The position numbers and the translations under genes are program-made. DNA of 52,065 nt from Shewanella sp. NFH-SH190041 (GTDB lineage Bacteria; Pseudomonadota; Gammaproteobacteria; Enterobacterales; Shewanellaceae), in assembly GCF_024363255.1 (NCBI RefSeq), contig NZ_AP026071.1, positions 1-52,065 of the forward strand, read 5' to 3'. Below, in pieces: positions 18,439-27,823 of the stretch; position 1 is the stretch's first letter; each line of letters opens with the position of its first letter. Under the pieces are notes generated by a model. It was given only the letters and a program-made list of their open reading frames with translations, was not told the DNA's origin and did no database searches.

Positions 18439-18830
18439 TTTCCCTGATCCGACTCCAACGAGATATTGCCCAGCTCATACGCAGTAACCGCCAACGCCTG
18501 CAGGGCATCATCCGGCAGGGTTTCTATTTCTGCCAAAATATCAGCAAATGCTTCATCACGGCCAATCTCCAAACAACTGGCAATCAAGAAACAAGTTTGC
18601 TTGCGGTTCGCACGGCTGACAGCCCAAGTTGCGGCGGCCTGCTGGGCTAATTCTTCGGGGCTGGCATCTTTATTCGGCGTAAAATCCATGCCCTGCGGCA
18701 TCGCCTGCAAATCCCGGCACCCCATTTCAAAAAATTCACAGCGGCGTAGGGCTGAGGGTTCATATAACACTAATGTCGTACCCAATACCGTTTCGCTTTT
18801 ATGCCTGCGATGTTCTTTATTAAAAATCAT
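18432..18830 (-). CDS. Tail assembly chaperone G
   Basis: 132 aa, between the tail tube and the tape measure genes, which is the lambda G position. ATG follows AAGGAT. Its last sense codons contain a -1 slippery heptamer, so a fraction of ribosomes would continue into the T frame. It is expected to be absent from the virion. Confidence 0.8.
   Translation of the reverse strand: MIFNKEHRRHKSETVLGTTLVLYEPSALRRCEFFEMGCRDLQAMPQGMDFTPNKDASPEELAQQAAATWAVSRANRKQTCFLIASCLEIGRDEAFADILAEIETLPDDALQALAVTAYELGNISLESDQGKE
18438..18444 (-). promoter_or_regulatory. Programmed -1 frameshift slippery site (G-GT)
   Basis: On the minus strand the heptamer is G GGA AAA in the G reading frame, six codon positions before nothing but GAG and the TAA stop. 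It fits X XXY YYZ and differs from the lambda site (GGGAAAG) only in the last base. The -1 frame is open from here into T with no stop. Confidence 0.85.
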
Positions 18831-18841
18831 CTGATTTATCC

Positions 18842-19249
18842 TTATGCTGGGGCCGATTCAGTGATAGCGCCTGACACCTTAAATTTCACCGAGCGCTGGA
18901 TAGTTTCTTCTTTGGATATACTTTTCCCCCAGCCGGTGATATGCCCCATAAACGCATCAGAGGAACCATCGGGATAAACAATCTTATAATACTTGTTACC
19001 CTTAATCCCTTTATCCGCTTTCAGCGCATTTTGCCCCGCATCGGTAATATCAAACTCCAAGGCCAAAGACAGCTCACCGGGATCAATCATCCCCGGCTCA
19101 AACGTTTTATAATTAGTCGTATCATCCAGGTATGTTTTTTCACTGGATGAGCGGCTTTCTTCTGGCGGGGTTAAATCCATCAGTTTGGCCACTCGGGTAT
19201 AAGTCGTGCCATCGTCACTACGAAAAAACTGTGTGCCTGCTCCGATCAT
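18842..19249 (-). CDS. Tail tube protein (lambda V-like)
   Basis: 135 aa. The N-terminal pattern GAGTQFFRSDDGTTYTRV and the later FEPGMIDPGELSLALEFD are typical of siphovirus tube proteins. The lambda V C-terminal Ig-like domain is absent (lambda V is 246 aa). The gene lies between the tail terminator and the G chaperone. RBS GGGAGCG. Confidence 0.85.
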   Translation of the reverse strand: MIGAGTQFFRSDDGTTYTRVAKLMDLTPPEESRSSSEKTYLDDTTNYKTFEPGMIDPGELSLALEFDITDAGQNALKADKGIKGNKYYKIVYPDGSSDAFMGHITGWGKSISKEETIQRSVKFKVSGAITESAPA

Positions 19250-19252
19250 GTT

Positions 19253-19678
19253 TTACGCTCCCAAAATAGTGGTGGTGAAAATAATCTTGGTTGATATCAA
19301 ACCGCTGTCTGGATCAACTTCGTATTCAAAATCCTGCCCACGCAACGGCTGGCGGGTACACGCTAATTTATGGCCATCCAATCCGGCCCAAATTAATTTA
19401 CTGCGGGTATCCATTTGCTTATCTGGATTAGTCGCTGTGGCCGCAAAAAATAACGTGATAACGACCTGGCATTTCACCTTGCTGTCATCCCGATCCATCG
19501 CTTCCTCAATGGTAAGGCCATCAAGAAAAACTAACGTGCCGGGCAATTCATCCGGGTTCAGTACGCTGCGACCAGGTAACACCGTGTCAGTTATGGCATT
19601 GTCAGCATATTGCTGTTTCACTAATGCGGTGACTTCGGCCCGCAACGCATCAGTGTGAAAAAACGGATTAAAGCTCAT
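19253..19678 (-). CDS. Tail terminator protein (lambda U-like)
   Basis: 141 aa (lambda U is 131 aa). It caps the tail tube and joins it to the head. The N-terminal helix (MSFNPFFHTDALRAEVTALV) and the length fit the family. The start overlaps the previous stop (ATGA region, 19675-19678) and has AAGGA upstream. Confidence 0.75.
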   Translation of the reverse strand: MSFNPFFHTDALRAEVTALVKQQYADNAITDTVLPGRSVLNPDELPGTLVFLDGLTIEEAMDRDDSKVKCQVVITLFFAATATNPDKQMDTRSKLIWAGLDGHKLACTRQPLRGQDFEYEVDPDSGLISTKIIFTTTILGA

Positions 19679-20316
19679 TTCAATAGTCCTTTTTTCGCTT
19701 GCTTAACCAGCTGCTCGGCCAGCAAGCTACCAGAATGTTGATTTAGCACCCGGCGGGTTTCTCTGATGGCGTGACGGGTTATTGCTTCCCGGGTTTCAAT
19801 TTTATGTACCGTCAATGGGAAACGGCTGCGGCCAGTCCTGCCCATCACCTGATAACGACCTTTCAATACACCTTTGGCATGGCGAGTAACCCCGGGAGCC
19901 AAAAACGCCCCCCGGATAAAATGATTGCCCGCTTTTATGCCTTTTTGTTTTCGCATTTTGGCAAGGCGGGTGTCTTGCTTTTCCGGGTGCTTAATCAGTC
20001 GCACATACGGAATGGCAGAGCGCCCCATCCGCAACGTAGCCAAGGGCTGATGCCCTTTTGCCAGACGCAATTTAAAACGGGGTTGTTTTTTCCCTTTCGG
20101 GCCTTTGGGGTTGTGGTATTTCAGCACAGGGCGCGGAATATTAAGCCGGGCGGCGGCTTTAGTTTGCACAGCAGTATTAATCATCCGGGCCATTTTATTG
20201 GTGGATGCTGCCGCAGCCCGAGGCACTAACTTTTTCCCAATGGCATCAAGATTGTTAATAGCCCGGTGCATTTCCCGGTTAAAAACAACATCATGATATG
20301 CGCGGCGGCGGGTCAT
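19675..20316 (-). CDS. Minor tail protein Z-like
   Basis: 213 aa (lambda Z is 192 aa), strongly basic. Residues 22-60 (ALDAIGKKLVPRAAAAST type pattern) and the RHA..GVLKGRYQVMGRTGRSRFPL region match the lambda Z class. It lies upstream of the U-like gene as in lambda. It is overlapped at its start by the previous gene (ATGA). Confidence 0.75.
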   Translation of the reverse strand: MTRRRAYHDVVFNREMHRAINNLDAIGKKLVPRAAAASTNKMARMINTAVQTKAAARLNIPRPVLKYHNPKGPKGKKQPRFKLRLAKGHQPLATLRMGRSAIPYVRLIKHPEKQDTRLAKMRKQKGIKAGNHFIRGAFLAPGVTRHAKGVLKGRYQVMGRTGRSRFPLTVHKIETREAITRHAIRETRRVLNQHSGSLLAEQLVKQAKKGLLK

Positions 20317-20504
20317 TTTTTCCCTTTTGCCACAGGCTTAAAATTCACCTTTTCAGTCACCAGCGCGACAGTGCCGCGATAACTGTTTTGTGCCTGCACC
20401 GCCTCATCTGCAGGCAAATCTACAACAGTGGGCTTGCCTGCCGTGGTTGCAGGAACCTTGCCTAAACTGGGGCTGTGAAAAGGGAGCCTTAATTTAATAT
20501 TCAT
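20313..20504 (-). CDS. Small protein in the head-tail joining region
   Basis: 63 aa, packed between genes with overlaps on both sides, so it is very likely expressed. Basic and without membrane segments. I do not recognise it. Its position suggests a head-tail connector accessory. Confidence 0.65.
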   Translation of the reverse strand: MNIKLRLPFHSPSLGKVPATTAGKPTVVDLPADEAVQAQNSYRGTVALVTEKVNFKPVAKGKK

Positions 20505-20791
20505 TATTCCACCTCAAACGGGGTACTATTGCCATCTGCCGGGTGAATACGTGACACGGTATAATCCCGACCCTGATATTGCACTGCCATCCCCCGAGAA
20601 AAGCCGGAAGGTAACTCAGCGGTTAACACCTGCCACACTGTGATTAACGTGGCAGCCTCCCCCAGCTCCCCAGGATATTGATCCTGTATCCCGGTAACGG
20701 ATATGCCGCCAATAATTAACGGCTCACCAAACATCTCGGACTGGGCAGCATCCAGCACAGATGCCAGCCGGTCAAAACGGTTGTTAAACAA
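20504..20791 (-). CDS. Head-tail connector protein (lambda FII-like)
   Basis: 95 aa (lambda FII is 117 aa). The segment MAVQYQGRDYTVSRIHPADG looks like the FII beta core. It is located between the FI-like and Z-like genes as in lambda and overlaps its upstream neighbour by 8 bp. Confidence 0.65.
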   Translation of the reverse strand: MFNNRFDRLASVLDAAQSEMFGEPLIIGGISVTGIQDQYPGELGEAATLITVWQVLTAELPSGFSRGMAVQYQGRDYTVSRIHPADGNSTPFEVE

Positions 20792-21167
20792 TGTTCGCCT
20801 CTCGCAAGCGCGTTAATACATCAGCGCTAAGAACCTGCTTACCGGCCCGTAAACGTTTGATTTGGCCGTTATCCAACACACTGACGCTACAAGGCAATGT
20901 CACCTCAACATCCCCTGTCTCTGACGCATCAGCGGTCACACTGCCATCACCTGACTGCTTATCAGCGGTTGATTGCTCATCGGCTACCGCTTGTTTTACC
21001 AATGCAGCTAACTCATCAAGCGAGGCATCATCATCAAATTCAACGCCTTCCTTCGCTAAAAACTGTTTACATGCCGATTGCGCGGCCTGCCCTTTTTCCG
21101 CTTTATTACTTTGTGGCACGGACAATCCCATCAACACAAACAGCTGATCTAATACTGCCGCTTTCAT
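20784..21167 (-). CDS. FI-like DNA packaging/head protein
   Basis: 127 aa from the ATG at 21167, which has the strong site GGGGGAG. An in-frame extension to 21209 lacks a site and runs into a terminator hairpin, so I reject it. The protein is acidic in the middle with a helical N-terminus, and it lies directly after the capsid gene, the position of lambda FI. It is transcribed after a terminator hairpin (21186-21204). Confidence 0.65.
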   Translation of the reverse strand: MKAAVLDQLFVLMGLSVPQSNKAEKGQAAQSACKQFLAKEGVEFDDDASLDELAALVKQAVADEQSTADKQSGDGSVTADASETGDVEVTLPCSVSVLDNGQIKRLRAGKQVLSADVLTRLREANIV

Positions 21168-21185
21168 AATCTCCCCCAATAAAAA

Positions 21186-21204
21186 CGGGCTGCATAGCAG
21201 CCCG
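21186..21204 (-). terminator. Intrinsic terminator after the major capsid gene
   Basis: On the minus strand CGGGCTGC-TAT-GCAGCCCG is followed by TTTTT (21185-21181). It lies 20 bp after the capsid stop and just before the FI-like gene, inside the late operon. Confidence 0.75.
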
Positions 21205-21224
21205 GACAATATGGCAAAACCAAT

Positions 21225-22229
21225 TTAAAACGCTTTTAGATAGACCACTTCATCAGGATCTTGCATCACCGGCAGCGGCGCTGATTGGGTCATAAGATAT
21301 TCACCCGCTGGATCATCATCTTCAAACACCTTGGGGAATCGCTCCATCGCCTGATAGTTTGCTTTCGGGTCTTGGATCATGCCGTAACACATGGTGCCTT
21401 GCGCCCCACTGCCCGCAAACAGAATTTCACCATCGCCAAAAAACAATTCTTCGGTGCCATCACTATGATCAAAGGTGCCGGAATAAACCCACACTTCCAC
21501 AGGGCCATAATCGCCCATCTTGACAAACAACTGACCATTAAAGGCCGCCGTTTCTAAGCGAGAACTAGAACCCCGGCGGGTTTCCAGCTTTTCTTTTACC
21601 GACTTAAACTGGCAAAACTCGGCATAGGTAAACTGGTTCATCAACATGGTGACGACAGGCATTGAGGCCCGACTCATATAATCGGTCAAATCCGCATCTA
21701 AATCATGCGTATCTTTATTTAAATCTTTCCAGGTTGTGCCAGCAGTCAACACAATCGTATTGTTTGGGTCACGCTGCAAATTGACCTCAGATTTCGGATA
21801 AAACTCTGATTCAATCACGATCTTGCCAAATTTCAGCAACTGGGCACACATCCATTCTTCGGTCACATCAATTTCCAAGTCCTGATCGACCGCCATAGCC
21901 CCAAAAATGGCATTACGGCGCTGCTGGGGAGTCAATGGCGTAGCATAAGACTCACCAGGTAAGCGATGCTGTGTCTGATCCGGCTCAAAGGGATCTTTAG
22001 GCTTCACATAGGCCGGATAGACACTCAAGGTTGAAACACCTTCATGCCGCCGCACTTGACCGCCAACCATCGGGGACACAAATGGCGCTCGGCGCAGCTT
22101 TTTTTTCACCTTGTCTAAATCAATTTTCTTGCTGTGAAAATACTGCACATTGGGGAAAAACAAATTTTTCAGTACCTGAGAAAAAGGCTTGCGCTTGGTC
22201 ATAACCCCTAAAAGAGTGGCTGTTTCCAT
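21225..22229 (-). CDS. Major capsid protein (lambda E-like)
   Basis: 334 aa (lambda E is 341 aa). Shared landmarks with lambda E are RRGSSS in EKLETRRGSSSRLETA, TYGCIQD-type CYGMIQDPKA, and the C-terminal LMTQSAPLPVMQDPDE. It forms the HK97-fold shell. The start could be 22229, with GGAG rather far upstream, or the internal ATG at 22202, with AGGGG rather close. The gene is bracketed by two intrinsic terminators, which probably give it a separate transcript level. Confidence 0.93.
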   Translation of the reverse strand: METATLLGVMTKRKPFSQVLKNLFFPNVQYFHSKKIDLDKVKKKLRRAPFVSPMVGGQVRRHEGVSTLSVYPAYVKPKDPFEPDQTQHRLPGESYATPLTPQQRRNAIFGAMAVDQDLEIDVTEEWMCAQLLKFGKIVIESEFYPKSEVNLQRDPNNTIVLTAGTTWKDLNKDTHDLDADLTDYMSRASMPVVTMLMNQFTYAEFCQFKSVKEKLETRRGSSSRLETAAFNGQLFVKMGDYGPVEVWVYSGTFDHSDGTEELFFGDGEILFAGSGAQGTMCYGMIQDPKANYQAMERFPKVFEDDDPAGEYLMTQSAPLPVMQDPDEVVYLKAF

Positions 22230-22250
22230 AAAATATATTCTCCAATAAAA

Positions 22251-22268
22251 AACCGCCCGAGGGCGGTT
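22251..22268 (-). terminator. Intrinsic terminator between decoration and capsid genes
   Basis: On the minus strand AACCGCCC-TC-GGGCGGTT is followed by TTTT (22250-22245 are all T on that strand). It is a strong hairpin inside the late operon between the D-like and E-like genes. It would attenuate read-through unless an antiterminator is present, or a second promoter serves the capsid gene. Confidence 0.8.
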
Positions 22269-22300
22269 AGCTGTTAATCAAAAGTAGACAGGTAAGCAGG

Positions 22301-22666
22301 TTATACGGGGGTCGGGAAAATCAACCCCTGACTGGCAAACGCCATGCGTTTGGCCTCATCCGTTGTTAAGGCAGCAGGCCAGCGGATCACTTCAATGTTT
22401 AACTCCCCATCAGAATAGACCGGCGCTGAGGCATCCCCAGCGGTGGTATCCACATCGTGAACCGTCACAAACAAGGCTTGCTCTCGGCCATCTGATGCCG
22501 CTGGATCAAATGGATACAGTTTGTTGTCAGCCGTTTTTTTCGCCACTGGGGTTAATGCCGGAATCGTCTGCGCGGCGGCAAACAGATGCACGGCGGTACG
22601 AACCGGCCCCAGCACCACCTGGGGGATTGTTTCTTCTTTTACAACGGATTTTGCTGCTGTGTACAT
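22301..22666 (-). CDS. Head decoration protein (lambda D-like)
   Basis: 121 aa from ATG 22666, preceded by GAGGTG (lambda D is 110 aa). The patterns GPVRTAVHLFAAAQTIPALTPV and ALFVTVHDVDTTAGD fit the D family, which clamps the expanded capsid as trimers. The order protease, D, E is lambda-like. Confidence 0.85.
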   Translation of the reverse strand: MYTAAKSVVKEETIPQVVLGPVRTAVHLFAAAQTIPALTPVAKKTADNKLYPFDPAASDGREQALFVTVHDVDTTAGDASAPVYSDGELNIEVIRWPAALTTDEAKRMAFASQGLIFPTPV

Positions 22667-22714
22667 AAACACCTCTGATTAACGTAATATACGATGCGTT
22701 ATCGACCAGCTGAG

Positions 22715-23158
22715 TTATTTACCCAACTGTTCCATGATGGCTAAAGTTTCATCCAATTCTGAATGCCCGCCAGCCGATGGCTCATCATCCAAGGGTTCGG
22801 CGGCATGTTCCTCCATCAACTGTGTTAATGTCCCTTCACTGGTTGCTGGGGATGTTTCTTCGGCGGCGGCTTCTAAAATTTCTTGAGCCTGCGCTACGGA
22901 ATAATCACCAAACGCCAATTTATTTGCCAGCTTGGGACGGCTAGCGGCAGCATCCAACGCTAAAATACCTTGGATACGTGCTCGCTCATCGCGGGCGGCA
23001 TTTGGGATGGTGTCACTGAGGGTCGCCCCAGTCACTGCGACTTCCTTGCTCGGTGCGGTCGCATCGGCATTAGGGGCGGGTTGTTCTGTCGATGCGGTAA
23101 TATCGGCATTTGCAGCGGCTTGAGCGGCGGCTTGGGCTGCCGGGTTAGGAAACGTCAT
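22715..23158 (-). CDS. Nested scaffold protein (lambda Nu3-like)
   Basis: 147 aa in the same frame as the protease C-terminus. The internal ATG at 23158 is preceded by AGGGAG with 8-nt spacing, a stronger site than that of the full gene. The product is Ala/Gln/Pro/Thr-rich, then helical (DERARIQGILALDAA), and acidic at the end, as expected of a scaffold. Lambda makes Nu3 in the same way inside gene C. Confidence 0.75.
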   Translation of the reverse strand: MTFPNPAAQAAAQAAANADITASTEQPAPNADATAPSKEVAVTGATLSDTIPNAARDERARIQGILALDAAASRPKLANKLAFGDYSVAQAQEILEAAAEETSPATSEGTLTQLMEEHAAEPLDDEPSAGGHSELDETLAIMEQLGK

Positions 23159-24073
23159 AGCATTAACTCCCTGGGTAGACGCACTGCCGGTGGCAGCGGA
23201 TTGATAAAGTTGCGAAAAAAATTCATCAGCACTGAGCACACCATCTGCTAAGCCAATATCAACAGCTTTACTTCCGCGATAAACTCGGCTTTCGGTTTCC
23301 AGCACCGCCGCCAACGCTATGTTGCGCCACTGCGCAACTCGGCTAGCAAAATAGTGGTGTAATTCTTTCATTTCAGCGCCCAACTCTGCACTTAACTCAT
23401 CAGAAATAGGCGCATAAGGATGCCCATCAGCCTTATGCTTACCGCTGTAAAACAGCGTCACTTTAAACCCCGCTTGCTCTAATGCTTTACTCATATCGGT
23501 ATGGCCACAAATCACACCGATGCTGCCTACGCTGGCGGTTTCAGATAAATAAAGGCGATCACAACTGGCACCAAGGGCATAGGCCGCACTGGCACACAAT
23601 TCATCCGCCAAGGCCCAGATAGGTTTTTGCCCGCGCACAGTGGAAAAAATATAATCGCCCAGCGCAAAACATCCGGCCACTTGGCCGCCGGGGGAATCAA
23701 TATCTAATGCAATGGCAAAAACCTCATTATCCACCAAGGCCATATCTAGCTGGGCGCGAATGCCGTCATACCCGGTCATGCCACTAAACGGCTGCAAATG
23801 GCCGTACTTATGCACCAAACTACCGGACACAGAAATCACCGCGATGCCGCCAAAAACTTGATAAGGTTTGCTATCTCGGGGCGCGGTTCTTTCCGCCCGC
23901 GCAGCCAGATTGTCACTGCCCAAAACAGTGCCGTTATCATTCAGAGCCAACACCGGCAGCCCACGATTTTGCAACGCCCCCAACATGGTGGAATAGTAAT
24001 TACCACAAATCGCCAACGGGGTATTAAATAGCTTGTTAGCTAAATGCAGGCTAATTCTCGGTTTCTGATTCAT
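22715..24073 (-). CDS. Capsid maturation protease (S49, lambda C-like)
   Basis: 452 aa from ATG 24073, which has GAGG at good spacing. S49 serine peptidase of the SppA type. Visible landmarks are IDSPGGQVAG (about residues 120-130), the serine region ELCASAAYALGAS (about 154-166) and SVGSIGVICGHTDM. It processes the portal and scaffold during prohead assembly. The C-terminal third (after about residue 305) is the scaffold region and can also be made alone from an internal start. It overlaps the portal gene end by about 23 bp. Confidence 0.88.
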   Translation of the reverse strand: MNQKPRISLHLANKLFNTPLAICGNYYSTMLGALQNRGLPVLALNDNGTVLGSDNLAARAERTAPRDSKPYQVFGGIAVISVSGSLVHKYGHLQPFSGMTGYDGIRAQLDMALVDNEVFAIALDIDSPGGQVAGCFALGDYIFSTVRGQKPIWALADELCASAAYALGASCDRLYLSETASVGSIGVICGHTDMSKALEQAGFKVTLFYSGKHKADGHPYAPISDELSAELGAEMKELHHYFASRVAQWRNIALAAVLETESRVYRGSKAVDIGLADGVLSADEFFSQLYQSAATGSASTQGVNAMTFPNPAAQAAAQAAANADITASTEQPAPNADATAPSKEVAVTGATLSDTIPNAARDERARIQGILALDAAASRPKLANKLAFGDYSVAQAQEILEAAAEETSPATSEGTLTQLMEEHAAEPLDDEPSAGGHSELDETLAIMEQLGK

Positions 24074-25613
24074 TGGTATCAACCTCGGGCGCTTCTTTAA
24101 TGGGTTTTACACTGCCTTGCCGCCATGGGGTTTTTCGGCCCCTGGCTGCCATATCAGCATCTTCTAAATCCTGCTGCTCAAGCACTTCGTCATAATCCTT
24201 TCCCGAGGCCGCAAATTCATCTTCAAGGCTGCTCAACCCCAGCTCTAACTTTTCGCGGATCTCTTTTTGCTCTTTTAGCCCGTCAATTTTCGGCTTACCT
24301 GTACCAATCCAACGGCAGCGGGTTAATGCCTGGCTGGCCAGATAGAAATCTGTTACCCCTGGCGGCAATGCCAAACCATGAGATAACACCTGTTCCTCTA
24401 GCCAATTAGTCAAAATCATATTGCTGGCGCGGGCGGGCACCAACGCCCGGCGGCCTTGGAAAAAAATAAATGCCTGAGCGATTCCGGCGCGGGCGGTACT
24501 GTAATTAGACTTTGACCAGTCACGCGACAACATTTCATAGCTGACACCTAGATCACTGGCCAAATAGCGTAGAATTGACGATTCAAACTCGGCAACACCT
24601 GTTGGCGCTGCCCCTCTGTGCATCTTTAATTCTTCATTCGGTAGCAAATGAGGAATGCGGGCATTGTTGATCCGCATATCAGCGTTTTCATGGTACAGCT
24701 GTACATTTTGCATATGCTTCTGCAGCGGATCATTCGCTTCTGATCCAGTGCCTAGCACCGCCTGGCGCACAGTCTCTGCATCCATTTCGCTTTCAATCGT
24801 GGCCGCAAAAAACGCATTGATAATGGCGTTTTGTAAAGTGGCATCCTGAAATTTATCAAGCAATTCAACCCTACGAACCGCGGCAAGCAGATCTGATACT
24901 GCACGTAACTGGCCATCTTCCCAAGGTTCAAATAAATGCAGCATTTGCCGCCTGCCCCATGGCAGATACTGGCTGACATAACGCCAATCCCGATAGTTCG
25001 GCTGGGAAGGGTGAGCGCCACGCACATGGTATCCCAGGGCGCGATTATACCGGCCAAGTTGAACCCCATAGCGCAGCCGCTCAGTATCGGCCCGACCATG
25101 GGGGTTACTAATGCGATCAGGGGAAATTAATTTAAAACTGGTGCGGGCAGCACAAAAACGCCGCTTAACCCATACCGATTGCATAAAACCTTCGTTTCGG
25201 CGGGTATGCGTAATAACCAATTCCCGCATCATCATGGTGAGATTGCGCTTTCCTTCGGCATCAATAAAACCACGATCATCATCCGCCCAATCATGGAACC
25301 TGTGTTCAACGTCTTTTGCCCAGGCACGGCCCACCTTTGGATCCACCCCCAGCAGTAACCAGTCAGGTTTTAACTGCAGTTTCCAGCGGGCACCAACGAT
25401 ATAATCAGCATGTAACTGCACCCCGCCACGGGCATAAGCGTGACCCGTAACCAACTTATCAGCCCGAGAATGAATATCCCCCGCCAGCGGCTGCAGCAAC
25501 AAATCCAATGCCTGCGGCTGACCCCCTAACCGCCCCAGATAAGGCCCTTTATGACTGCCAGCTGCGCTAACACTGGCCAAGGGCCGCCCTTGCGCATCAA
25601 CAATGCTCCCCAC
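24051..25613 (-). CDS. Portal protein (lambda B-like)
   Basis: 520 aa (lambda B is 533 aa). It forms the dodecameric DNA gate. Patterns shared with lambda B include GARWKLQLKPDWLLLG, WGRRQMLHLFEPW and SRDWSKSNYSTARAG. The start is GTG, placed immediately after the stop of the W-like gene (TAAGTG). Confidence 0.92.
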   Translation of the reverse strand: MGSIVDAQGRPLASVSAAGSHKGPYLGRLGGQPQALDLLLQPLAGDIHSRADKLVTGHAYARGGVQLHADYIVGARWKLQLKPDWLLLGVDPKVGRAWAKDVEHRFHDWADDDRGFIDAEGKRNLTMMMRELVITHTRRNEGFMQSVWVKRRFCAARTSFKLISPDRISNPHGRADTERLRYGVQLGRYNRALGYHVRGAHPSQPNYRDWRYVSQYLPWGRRQMLHLFEPWEDGQLRAVSDLLAAVRRVELLDKFQDATLQNAIINAFFAATIESEMDAETVRQAVLGTGSEANDPLQKHMQNVQLYHENADMRINNARIPHLLPNEELKMHRGAAPTGVAEFESSILRYLASDLGVSYEMLSRDWSKSNYSTARAGIAQAFIFFQGRRALVPARASNMILTNWLEEQVLSHGLALPPGVTDFYLASQALTRCRWIGTGKPKIDGLKEQKEIREKLELGLSSLEDEFAASGKDYDEVLEQQDLEDADMAARGRKTPWRQGSVKPIKEAPEVDTNESETEN

Positions 25614-25799
25614 TTAGACCAACCCCCCTAATGCACACCGGCTATGGCGCAGCTGGTTGATATACATCTGCAGCTCTGATTTATTGGTTTGTTGAAACTG
25701 TACCGTTTGGCCATTGCGCTGGATTTGTACCACCTTGGCCCCGGTCAGTAACTGATGCAATGCGGCCTCAGCTTCTATGATTTTCTGTTGATTTGTCAT
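25614..25799 (-). CDS. Head-tail joining protein (lambda W-like)
   Basis: 61 aa from ATG 25799 (lambda W is 68 aa). It overlaps the terminase stop (ATGA). Helical N-terminus (MTNQQKIIEAEAALHQLLTG) followed by a beta hairpin (KVVQIQRNGQTVQF), as in W. It sits between terminase and portal as in lambda. Confidence 0.85.
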   Translation of the reverse strand: MTNQQKIIEAEAALHQLLTGAKVVQIQRNGQTVQFQQTNKSELQMYINQLRHSRCALGGLV

Positions 25800-27823
25800 C
25801 GTTTCGACCTCCTGCCAAGCTCGGCCCATCCATTCGGGGCCGCCATATTCTGTTGCGGGTTATCACGGGCAGCAGCCAGGGATGCCATATCTAAACCAAA
25901 ATACTGCTGGCTTAATTCAAGAGCCGTTAAACTCCCCACAGCGCAATCCCAAGGTTCATTTCGGCGGCCATTGGATATCCATACCATGCGATGTTTGCGG
26001 TTATGGCGTTTTAAGACTTTTTCTTCTGCGGTTAACTGCTGAAAATAGGTTTCATCGGTAAAACTGGCAACGGGATAAAAACAATATCCAGCAGGCACAT
26101 CGTCATTGTCAGCCAATATTAATGCGTGACGGCTGGACAGCGTATCCTTAGCGCTTTCTGTATCAACCATGGTGAGATAAACACCGTGCCGGTTTGCTTT
26201 GCGGGGAAACGTTGTGGGCTGATCGTAGTCATTCCAGCCTTTTGTCGGAATGCAAAGATATACCCCCAGACGCTTACAAAAGGCATACACTTCTTTAGTA
26301 AAATGCCCGCCAGAATCAAAACAGCAACGGGTCAATGTCAACTGCCGCCCATCCTCTGTTAAATATGTCTGTTTTAATCGCCTTTCTACTTCATCCCATA
26401 GCGCATTTTGTTTGGGGTCGCCATAAATGCGGAAATAATCCACCAAGTAACTGCGGTTTAACTCATCAAAGGCCCGCAACTCCCCCTCAATGCGATCATC
26501 TTGCATATCAAGCCCGGCAAACAACGCCAAAGCCGGGCGCGGAATACGCATTTCACCATTGCTATCAATCGGATATTGAATCCGGCGGTTATACAAACTA
26601 TCGCCGTTCAACTCCCGGGTGCCATCTTTCCATGTTTCGCCCAGGGTGGTGTTAACAAAGGCTTTAAACTTATCCAGCAATCCTTTCTTTTTTTTCTGCT
26701 CCATGGCAGCAAAAAAATCCAACAGCATGGATTGCCAAGAATACCAAGGGCTGTATGCCGTCCAAATGTGAAACGCCACATGGCGCGGCGGCTTTATTCG
26801 CTCATCATTGGCTTTACGAAATTGCCCATCAGCATCAATCCACACTTGGGTATCTTGATCCTGCCACCGGCCACGCTCTGAGATTGCATCCAGGTCTTGG
26901 TTAAAAATCTTACCGCCACACCCGGCACAGCAGTAATAAACGCTAGCTGCAGCATCATCTTTCGGCGCAAGGGAGTCGGGGAAATCCGAGGGCTGCTTAA
27001 ACTTAAAGCCATAAGCCGTATCCCGCCCGCCCCAGCGCAATACTTGCATCAGCTCACAATGGGGGCAAGGTACATGAAAATGAAAAAAGAAATCCGCGCT
27101 GGCCACTTCCTCAGCAATAATGGATCCTTCCTCATCTTTCGGGGTTGTCCCTCTGACTGACTTAGGATACAAGGCATTACTGACCCGTTTATCCCCCAGA
27201 ACCAGCGGGGAGCCTTCCCCCTCAATATCCCGGTCAAAGGCTTCTAACTCATCATAAAAAACCACATCTTTTGTCATTCGCCGGTAATTGGTGCCAGCCT
27301 TACCGCCGCGAATATCCAAGATGCTACCGATAAAAGTTTTTTTCAGCGTCCGGTTATATTTATTGCTGGTTTCCCCCCACGGGAAAACTTCTTTCATCAC
27401 CGCAACATCACGCAGCATGGGCGCGATTTCGGTCAGGGAAAAATCTTCTGCATCCGTATCTGTTGGCTGGTAAAACAAGGTGTTTCGGCGCTTGTGGTGA
27501 TGAAAGTACCCCAATGCCGCCAACATCATTTTTGTTGCGCCAACTCGGGCTGACTTAATAAAATCAACTTCTTGGATATCATCGTTACTGATGCAATCCA
27601 TGATCGCCAGCTGAAATGGGGCAGACTTCCAACGGCCCTCGGTGTAACTGGACTCGGCCGATAAATAAAAGTGTTGATCCGCCCACTGAGATAACCGCAG
27701 CTTAGGCGGTTTCGCTATCGCCGCTTTCCACGCCTGAGATATCGCTTTCCCGAGGGCATTGACTGAGATAGGGTGCCAAGTCAAGCGGTTCGGCTGCTGT
27801 GTTTCTGGCGGCGATAATCTCAT
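25796..27823 (-). CDS. Terminase large subunit (lambda A-like)
   Basis: 675 aa from ATG 27823 (lambda A is 641 aa). It is the packaging motor and cos endonuclease. Recognisable landmarks are the N-terminal QWADQHFYLSAESSYTEGRW, KSARVGATKMMLAALGY (ATPase P-loop variant of the lambda class, about residues 90-106), a zinc-like CPHCELM...CAGCGG pair, and the acidic nuclease residues around LALFAGLDMQDDRIEGE. It overlaps the small-subunit gene by 122 bp in another frame, more than usual. Confidence 0.92.
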   Translation of the reverse strand: MRLSPPETQQPNRLTWHPISVNALGKAISQAWKAAIAKPPKLRLSQWADQHFYLSAESSYTEGRWKSAPFQLAIMDCISNDDIQEVDFIKSARVGATKMMLAALGYFHHHKRRNTLFYQPTDTDAEDFSLTEIAPMLRDVAVMKEVFPWGETSNKYNRTLKKTFIGSILDIRGGKAGTNYRRMTKDVVFYDELEAFDRDIEGEGSPLVLGDKRVSNALYPKSVRGTTPKDEEGSIIAEEVASADFFFHFHVPCPHCELMQVLRWGGRDTAYGFKFKQPSDFPDSLAPKDDAAASVYYCCAGCGGKIFNQDLDAISERGRWQDQDTQVWIDADGQFRKANDERIKPPRHVAFHIWTAYSPWYSWQSMLLDFFAAMEQKKKKGLLDKFKAFVNTTLGETWKDGTRELNGDSLYNRRIQYPIDSNGEMRIPRPALALFAGLDMQDDRIEGELRAFDELNRSYLVDYFRIYGDPKQNALWDEVERRLKQTYLTEDGRQLTLTRCCFDSGGHFTKEVYAFCKRLGVYLCIPTKGWNDYDQPTTFPRKANRHGVYLTMVDTESAKDTLSSRHALILADNDDVPAGYCFYPVASFTDETYFQQLTAEEKVLKRHNRKHRMVWISNGRRNEPWDCAVGSLTALELSQQYFGLDMASLAAARDNPQQNMAAPNGWAELGRRSKR